Shown here one piece after another: positions 56,935 through 64,000 of a stretch of 64,000 nucleotides of DNA. The notes beneath the pieces were generated by a model. The model had not been told where the DNA came from. It saw nothing but the letters and a program-made list of their open reading frames with translations, and did not search any database. A program made the translations under genes and the position numbers. The stretch comes from Tubulanus polymorphus (Eukaryota; Nemertea; Palaeonemertea; Tubulaniformes; Tubulanidae), in the NCBI RefSeq assembly GCF_964204645.1, contig NC_134026.1, positions 14,038,450 to 14,102,449 on the forward strand, given 5' to 3'. Numbering within the stretch: position 1 is the first letter of the stretch; each line of letters starts with the position of its first letter.

Positions 56935-58772
56935 CCCTTACAATACCACTACCATATGGCATACGGTACAAATTGACAAGCTAGCATACCCGTACTGTAT
57001 GTGATACAGTATCACTTAACCCTTCTTCTAGAAGGGCATATCTATCAGTATCAGCTGGTGCTGCCATCTGCATAAAATCCAAGATGGCAAGGGCCAGGAA
57101 AAAACAATTTGGCTGGATGAAACGGTTCAGCAGCTCGTATATGATGCTGACAGTGATGCGGGTCACTTGGAATTTGGTAGTGAACAAATTGAGAGTGACA
57201 ACGAATATGACAGCAGCAGTTCAGATGATGAGACTTAGTCAGAAAATAGGTTTATAGTGCCGGCAATGATTTTGCTGATGAAAATGAAATCAGTGAAAAA
57301 TGAAATCAATTTTTTTAGACCCTGTTGATACGGTTGTCATGGCAACGGACACCAATAACAATAATGAAGAACCAGAAACTGTCCATCCTCAAGGTCACAT
57401 ATATCCAAATTATTTGTCTTATTTGTAAGCCCAAAGGTTATCAACACCCTGGTTAGTTAGTTACCTAATCGTTGGTGGCAAGCTTTTTATAATCGGATGG
57501 GCTTATACCAACGTTAGGGATGACAAGGACCAAAACACGGTTGAAAAAAGTAACACTTCAAAAATATACTTTCTATTCACTTCAGTCCACGATTAATGGC
57601 TTAATTCACAAACTAACACACATACTTCGAAATAATCCAATTTTATGTATGTTTCGAGTGATTAATCAACATTATTTTGAGAAATTAATTAATTTCTCCA
57701 CAAATTTCGCCATTGGCCGCCATTTCTCTGTATTGCACATGTGGCATGATAAGACAAGGGGACCTACAAGGATTTATATAAAACTTCCAAGACGAAACGA
57801 CAATTTTTATTTTTGATGGTTTTCCAACTTATATTTCAAAACTTCGTGTTTTCCAAAATAAATAATGAAATAATAAATTCTGGTAAAAGAAAAATGTAAA
57901 TAAGTGTTGATTTCTTAATTTTTTTCAATTTCGTCGTTTCGCTTTATTAGTTTGTGCTGTTGTCCTGGCCTCAGTCCACAGGTGCCAGCACCTCCAGTAA
58001 TTTTCAAAATGGCAGCTGTTGACTCAACGGAAATTTACTCTCACTTTACGGCCGATTTGCACATGGATTAAGATCGTCAGGTGAGGTGTTATAGGTATCA
58101 GAAAAAATAAGAAACTGTTGTGCGTCGATTACAACAAAAATTAGATGGATATCTTAGGAGACAATGAAATGCCAGGCAAATTACTCGTCAGTCAAATTGG
58201 CTGACGAAGATTGCATACAAAAATGACCTTCCCATTCCTGACTGTGGTTTGTGAAAATATCCGATCTTGAAACTAAACCACAGACAGGTTACTGACTACA
58301 CCCTGGTATACAATATATCAGTGTCAAATACATAGGTTACAATTTTCTGAGGCCTGAAATTATACCCCAATGAAACCCCTTACATCCGGCCTTCCGACAT
58401 ATTGGTGGAAAAGTTGGTAAATTAGTGGAAAAATAAATCTTTTAGTTGTGCTATTGAAATTTTTACTACATAAAGTAAGGATATATGGCATACAATTTCA
58501 GTTGGAATTGAATAGATCAGTGCATTTTGCTGGGAGTCAGCAGTTTATCTGAAACTTTTTCGTGAAGTTTTCATGGTGGCCATCTTGGAGAATGTGACCT
58601 TGACCCACATTATTTATGTCTACTTTGTTGGCACAAAAGTTATCAACAACATGCTATATAATTTTTCTGTGTCAGATACCTTGGTAACTATTCCATGAAG
58701 CCTCAAATATACCCCTATAAACCCCTAAATTCCCTCTGGTACAGCAGGGGAGACACTGTGGTATTGAAAGGG
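56935..58772. mobile_element. piggyBac-like element (1,838 bp) with TTAA duplication
   Basis: TTAA at 56931-56934 is followed by CCCTTACAATACCAC; the right side reads GTGGTATTGAAAGGG followed by TTAA at 58773-58776. The 15-bp inverted ends differ at one position. TTAA duplication and CCC ends define the piggyBac superfamily. Only a short N-terminal-like coding remnant is inside, so the element is non-autonomous. Confidence 0.75.
57084..57238 (+). pseudogene. piggyBac-type transposase N-terminal remnant
   Basis: After an ATG (MARARKKQ) and a frame change, the sequence reads LDETVQQLVYDADSD and SEQIESDNEYDSSSSDDET, ending at a TAG. The acidic Ser/Asp-rich N-terminus fits piggyBac transposases. 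No catalytic domain follows. Confidence 0.45.
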
Positions 58773-58921
58773 TTAATTCCTGCGGTAGTTAGCACAACTG
58801 TGGAGTCAGAGAAACCAATAGGGCCTATGGCATCTCATTGGAAAAGCGGCTCTAATTCAGGCCCAAACTATTAACATTTTGATCAAAAGAAAGTAAGCTT
58901 TTTAGGCTTAAAGTTACTGAT

Positions 58922-60770
58922 TTTTAGCCCACTTGGGACTTTAGTCCCAGCGGGCTATTGCGTTCACTTTTCGTCGGTCGTCCGTCCGTAGACGGAATCC
59001 AGTTATTTTGGGAAGTTTTGAAGACGCTTCAAGGTAATATCTTGATATTTGGGTTACACATGTACCGTAAAAACCGGCGTATAAGTCGAGTTTTTAACCC
59101 TTGATTTTACCACTAAATTATTGACCTCGACTTATACGCCGAGTACAGTTTTCTACGAAGTATTTTCAGGTCACAAGAAATATTGATTCTACCAGACAAA
59201 AAAGACAGTGTTCATCTTCTTACTGCTATAACAGTTTGAATAATTATTTATGATAAATAAAGTTATTTAATGAAAAAAACTTCTTTCATTTTGACACAGC
59301 TTCATTTAAAACGATGTATTCATATATGCGCGCTCATAGCAGCGCTTAATACATTAGGCTATATATAGCGTGTGACTCACACTACTGTATCACTATATGG
59401 TAGTGTACTATACCTGAGTGTGTGTAACAGTCTGTTGATTAACACACAGCAGCAATCGGGCTGACGCGTGGCGGCGTGCGTGAAGGCACACATCCTTATC
59501 AAAACAAACTATTCAATACAATGATACTAGTAATTATTCTTCTAAGAGAAGGGACTCGACTTATAAGCCGGATATATGTTAAAATCATGAAATGTAGGTC
59601 TAAAAATCGACCTCGACTTATACGCCGCGTAGACTTATACGCCGGTTTTTACGGTATCTACCCTAGACACATCTTCAGCCCAAAAACTGGCCCTGTCAGA
59701 TTCAAGATGGCCGACTGGCAGCCATTGTTGTTCGCCAAAATCAGCACTTTTTACACATTTTTGAACTTTTTGAGCGAAATTTTGAAGACTCTTTGATCAA
59801 TTACCTTGATCTTTCGGATATATGTGAATCCCCCAGGGCCCATCAGCATAACAAAAATTGGGTCGATCGGACACAAGATGGCCGTCCTATGACCTTTTTA
59901 GTGCCCAAAAATGTTAGTTTTGGCCCAAATTCTGAGTCCTGTAGCTTCCTACTGGTTTATCATTTCTCATTGCAATTTGTGATGGGTATTCTTTGGAAAG
60001 GGATGTTTTATACCTGAGACAGGTATTTTTCATCAGCCAATTATGACGCAATTGGCGGCCATCTTGGTGTCAGCAGTACTCATTCGTAAGTGGGAAAAAG
60101 TTTTTCCACATTATATTGATACCTAAGCGTTTGTTACCACAATCATTTTGAAAGTTGTAGCTCATAACGTGTTCTATGATTGTGGTGAGTTTCAAGGTCA
60201 TTGGTTTTTGTATATGGCCACCAGGGGGCGTTGAATAATGCAATATCTTAGTATTTCTATATTATATTCATATCAATGCATATTTTGTAACCACAATCAA
60301 TTGCAAAGTTGTAGCTCATGACATCATCTATGATTGTGGCAAGTTTTAAGGCCATTAGTTATTCTATATGGTCACCAGGGGGCGTTGAATAGTAGAATAA
60401 CTTAGTATTTCCTTATTATATTGGTACCTAGGCATATTTTGTTACCATGATCAATTACAAAGTTATAGTTCGTGACATGTTCTATGATTGTGGTGAATTT
60501 CAAGGTCATTGGGTTTTGAATATGGTCACCAGGGGGCGCTGAATAGTAGAATAACTTAGTATTTCCATATTAAAGTGGTAACGAGGCATATTTTTTTATC
60601 ACAATCAATTACAAAATCGTAGCTGCTGACATGTTCTATGATTGCGGTGAGTTTCAAGGTCATTGGATTCTGTATATGGTCACCAGGGGGCGTTGAATAT
60701 TGAAATTGTTAGATTGTTGAGCATTTGGAACCACTTCCCAAGTGGGCATGGTGTCCCTGGACCCCTAGTT
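58922..60770 (+). repeat. 154-bp-array repeat family, full-length-like copy 2
   Basis: Complete from TTTTAGCCCACTTGGGAC to GGACCCCTAGTT, interrupted at 59065-59654 by a TA-flanked element. The array has four cores at 60218, 60372, 60526 and 60680, each 154 bp apart; the third reads TCACCAGGGGGCGCTG, the closest to the vertebrate CTCF consensus at its 3' end. Confidence 0.9.
59065..59654. mobile_element. TA-flanked miniature element (590 bp) nested in the repeat
   Basis: CCGTAAAAACCGGCGTATAA at 59065 pairs with TACGCCGGTTTTTACGG ending at 59654; TA occurs on both sides, and removal restores the ACACATGTATCTACCC line of the other copies. A TA duplication and this size fit a Tc1/mariner-type miniature element. 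Internal copies of GACTTATACGCCG words form extra inverted repeats. The 106-codon frame across its right end is chance. Confidence 0.8.
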
Positions 60771-61631
60771 GACTTTGTCGACTCGAAATCTTCATAATGG
60801 GTCTGGGGACCTTTCCAGTAATAACTTTCTCACAAAATGCCGTGCATGTAAACTCGTCTTTTGTACCGTACACTTTTGTTATGCGATTAGTGCCATTCAA
60901 AACATTACCAAACAAAGATAAAACGTTGAGAAGATGAAACTGTGAAACGTTCCAGTTACGCATTAATTAGCAGTCAAAGTTCGGTTTTTTTTCGTGAATA
61001 TATGTTCCATCCGGAAAATAAATACCTCAATCTGCGGAGATCACGTGGGCTCTTTCAGCTAATCACTGCTCTTCACCGGGTAGGTTGGCCTGCGTGATCG
61101 CGCTTGTGACGCCATTGTGAGAAAGCTGCGCTCTGATTGGTTATTGAGGGAATACCCTTAGCAGCTGGGGTATTCCCCAAACCACCAGTTTAGCTGAACG
61201 AGAAATTGCACAAGGGATACACGCCATTTTGACGTCTTGGGTAAGTGAAGTTCATGTTTTTTGCTGAGCATGGTACAATTATCTAATGTAGTGTGAGGAT
61301 CCAGTTAATTATGGCAATGCTGGCTCCAATGTTGATGGAATTCTGACTTTGATCTATTCTGTCAGTGTCTTAAGCACGCAAAATTCTCACGCCGAAAACT
61401 AAATTAAACAACCTGACTACGGTGGTGTTTTCTGTCGATTTCTAGTGACAAAGTATCAAAGTTCGCGTAATTTTTAGCTGCATGTGATTTATTTTCAACC
61501 GCATTTGTGTGCCCTTCTAATAATTATTAATCATCAAATTAAAATTTCAACTTAATTTATTTCGCCTGGGAGACGATCTGCTCTCAGCCGTGTATGGGCT
61601 TACGTAACCATAAAGTGTGAAATATTTCCAT
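60771..61631. other. Intron 3, middle part
   Basis: No supported exon or gene in these 860 bp; no repeat recognised. Confidence 0.4.
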
Positions 61632-63071
61632 TTTTAGCCCACTTGGGACTTTAGTCCCAGCAGGCTATTGCGTTCACTTTTCGTCCGTCGTCCGTTCGTC
61701 CGTTTGTCCGTCCGTCCGTAGACAGAATCCAGTTATTTTGGGAAGTTTTGAAGATGCTTCAAGGTAACGTCTTGATATTTGGGTTACACATGTATCTACC
61801 CTAGACACATCTTCAGACCAAAAACTGGCCCTGTCAGAATCAAGATGGCCGACTGGCAGCCATTGTTGTTCACCAGTCCGTAGACGGAATCCAGTTATTT
61901 TGGGAAGTTTTGAAGATGCATCAAGGTAACGTCTTGATATTTGGGTTACACATGTATCTACCCTAGACACATCTTCAGCCCAAAAACTGGCCCTGTCAGA
62001 ATCAAGATGGCCGACTGGCAGCCATTGTTTTTGCCAAAATCAGCACTTTTTACACATTTTTGAACTTTTTGAGGGAAATTTTGAAGACGCTTTGATCAAT
62101 TACCTTGATCTTTCGGATATATGTGAATCCCCCCAGGGCTCATCAACATAACAAAAATTGGGTCGGTCGGACTCAAGATGGCCGTCCTATGACCTTTTAA
62201 GTGCCCAAAAATGTTAATTTTGGCCCGAATTCTGAGTCCTGTAGCTTCCTACTGGTTTGCCATTTCTCATTACAATTTGTGATGGGTGTTCTTTGGAAAG
62301 GGATATTTTATACCTGAGACAGGTATTTTTCATCGGCCAATTATGACGCAATTGGCGGCCATCTTGGTGTCACCAGTACTCATTCGTAAGTGGGAAAGTT
62401 TTTCCACATTATATTGATACCTAAGCGTATTTTGCTACCACAATCAATTAGAAAGTTGTAGCTCATAACGTGTTCTATGATTGTGGTGAGTTTATAGGTA
62501 ATTGGAATTCGCATATGGCCACCAAGGGGCGTTGAATAATACAATATCTTAGCATTTCTTTATTATATTCGTACCTATGAATATTTTGTAACCACAATCA
62601 ATTGGAAAGTTGTAGCTCATGACATCATCTATGATTGTTGCGAGTTTTAAGGACATAAGTTTTTCTATATGGTCACCAGGGGGCGTTGAATAGTAGAATA
62701 ACTTAGTATTTCGTTATTATATTGGTACCTAGGCATATTTTGTTACCATGATCAATTGCAAAGTTGTAGTTCATGACATGTTCTATGATTGTGGTGAGTT
62801 TCGAGGTCATTGGGTTTTGAATATGGTCACCAGGGGGCGTTGAATAGTAGAATGACTTAGTATTTCCATATTAAATTGGTAACGCGGCATATTTTGTTAT
62901 CACAATCAATTACAAAACCGTAGCAGCTGACATGTTCTATGATTGTGGTGAGTTTTAAGGTCATTGGTTTTTGTGAATGGTCACCAGGGGGCGTTGAATA
63001 TTGAAATTGTTAGATTGTTGAGCATTTGAAACCACTTCCCAAGTGGGCATGGTGTCCCTGGACCCCTAGTT
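61632..63071 (+). repeat. 154-bp-array repeat family, full-length-like copy 3
   Basis: Complete at both ends. A segment of about 160 bp (CCGTAGACGGAATCCAGTTA to GGCAGCCATTGTT) is tandemly duplicated at about 61710-62030. The array has cores at 62519 (CCACCAAGGGGCG, one change), 62673, 62827 and 62981, again exactly 154 bp apart. Confidence 0.9.
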
Positions 63072-64000
63072 TTTCAGATTCATTGTCCTCAATCTCTGCT
63101 TCTGGATTCTGCTTAGGTGGGTTTTTTGGTTTACCTTTGTCAGCAATATGATGTTGGCATTGAGCCAATTCATGTAAAATTGCGGTACGTTTTTATGTGA
63201 GCATTCGTTTCATTGGTTCTCGTATTAAACGACGTATAATCGATGCGATTGAAGACATGGCGATCCTCCGTCGATGACATGGTCAACTGAGTTAAAATTC
63301 TACGAAAAAATTTTTGGCGGGAAAATTCTTAGCTCTTGGTCTCGCAATGACCTTGGTTGGGGGGCGTCGTCTCTACGAGCGAGTGGGATTGGCTGTTTTT
63401 GGGATATACGGGGAATTCCGGCGCTACTGAAATAATTATGGGAAAGCCATAGAATGGCGTACGTTTCATTGGACTAGGTGCCGTTCATGTGCGAATTTCA
63501 AATTCTCATTGCTGGTGAGGATGTAATCAGTTCACACATCCGCTATAGTTATTGTTTCATTTTAATACCCGGTGATTGTTTTGATTGACATTGAAGTGTA
63601 AGCGAACATTCTCTTACACGAGGCCTCCACTTGCGCGCGGAGTGCTACACGACACACAAGCTCGTACAGTACACAACTATTTTATTTTAGCGCGTGCATG
63701 TTTGACATGAAAATAGGCTGAGGATGAGCGCTGTGTTTTCTGTTTGATAGAATTTGTAATAAATTGTAATTTCTTGTGATCTGAAAATATTAAGCAGCAA
63801 ACTACAAGTATAGGTCGAGGTCTGAATATTGCAGTCGTAAATTCCAGGATTTAAAACGATCTAATAGCTATGGTGGCTGATTCGGGCCATGTAAAAAAAA
63901 TCACAAATGGTGCACATTTTTTTTAAAGACGGCTAAAAGTCGTTTTTCATGCAATAAAACGAAAATTACCATGTTAAAACGAGAAATTACCGCGTTAAAA
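63072..64000. other. Intron 3, to the window edge
   Basis: No gene seen. GGTTTACCTTTGTCAGCAAT near 63129 resembles GGTTTACCTTTGTTAGCGAT near 54586, so a further dispersed repeat is likely here. Confidence 0.4.

Noticed and set aside
59476-59796. 106-codon frame
   Set aside because: It spans the border between the TA-flanked element and the host repeat, so it is a chance frame.

Overview
This is a window from an animal nuclear genome, most likely a marine invertebrate; the phylum cannot be fixed from the sequence. The evidence is an intron-bearing CNNM (cyclin M) metal-transporter gene with GT/AG junctions, embedded in long non-coding DNA full of transposable elements of invertebrate type: Ty3/Gypsy, hAT, Mutator-like, piggyBac-like and Tc1/mariner-like elements, and Polinton/Maverick virus-like elements. 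There is no bacterial gene layout, CRISPR array or rRNA. I recognised no tRNA gene by eye.

Layout. 1-676 is the end of an AT-rich Polinton-like element (copy A, minus strand) closed by a 148-bp palindrome. 677-6827 is a decayed Gypsy retrotransposon (Gypsy-1) that carries two zinc fingers downstream of its integrase. 6828-7672 is a non-autonomous hAT element. 7673-13182 has no gene but carries inverted arrays of a TGACCA-type motif. 13189-33143 is a nearly complete but mutated 19,955-bp Polinton-like element (copy B) with AG...CT ends and a 6-bp GTGGTT target duplication. It encodes a protein-primed DNA polymerase B, a penton-like protein, several small membrane proteins, a coiled-coil membrane protein, a truncated major capsid protein, an HNH endonuclease, a small basic protein and a retroviral-type integrase. 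At its right end lies a retrotransposon-like protease-RT-RNase H gene without gag or LTRs and without an integrase core.

33718-34704 is a Mutator-like miniature element with a 9-bp target duplication, ending 56 bp before the CNNM start codon. Three CNNM exons follow (34761-36126, 52398-52541, 56306-56437); the gene runs off the right side. Its 16.3-kb first intron and the later introns hold a third Gypsy relic (about 38.2-42.5 kb), nine copies or fragments of one repeat family, a piggyBac-like element, a TA-flanked element and a Tc1/mariner transposase relic.

Three observations stand out. (1) Seven consecutive copy B genes start with a T-rich run, 6-7 nt, then TAAATG, the architecture of poxvirus late promoters; 13 of 14 gene starts have TAAATG. 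This hints at dependence on a large-DNA-virus transcription system, as in virophages. (2) Both Polinton copies end in long palindromes whose two arms have changed together, suggesting foldback copying of the ends. (3) The intronic repeat carries four near-consensus CTCF-like motifs spaced exactly 154 bp apart in three independent copies, together with AAGATGGCC (YY1-like) motifs; all nine copies and fragments point the same way as CNNM.
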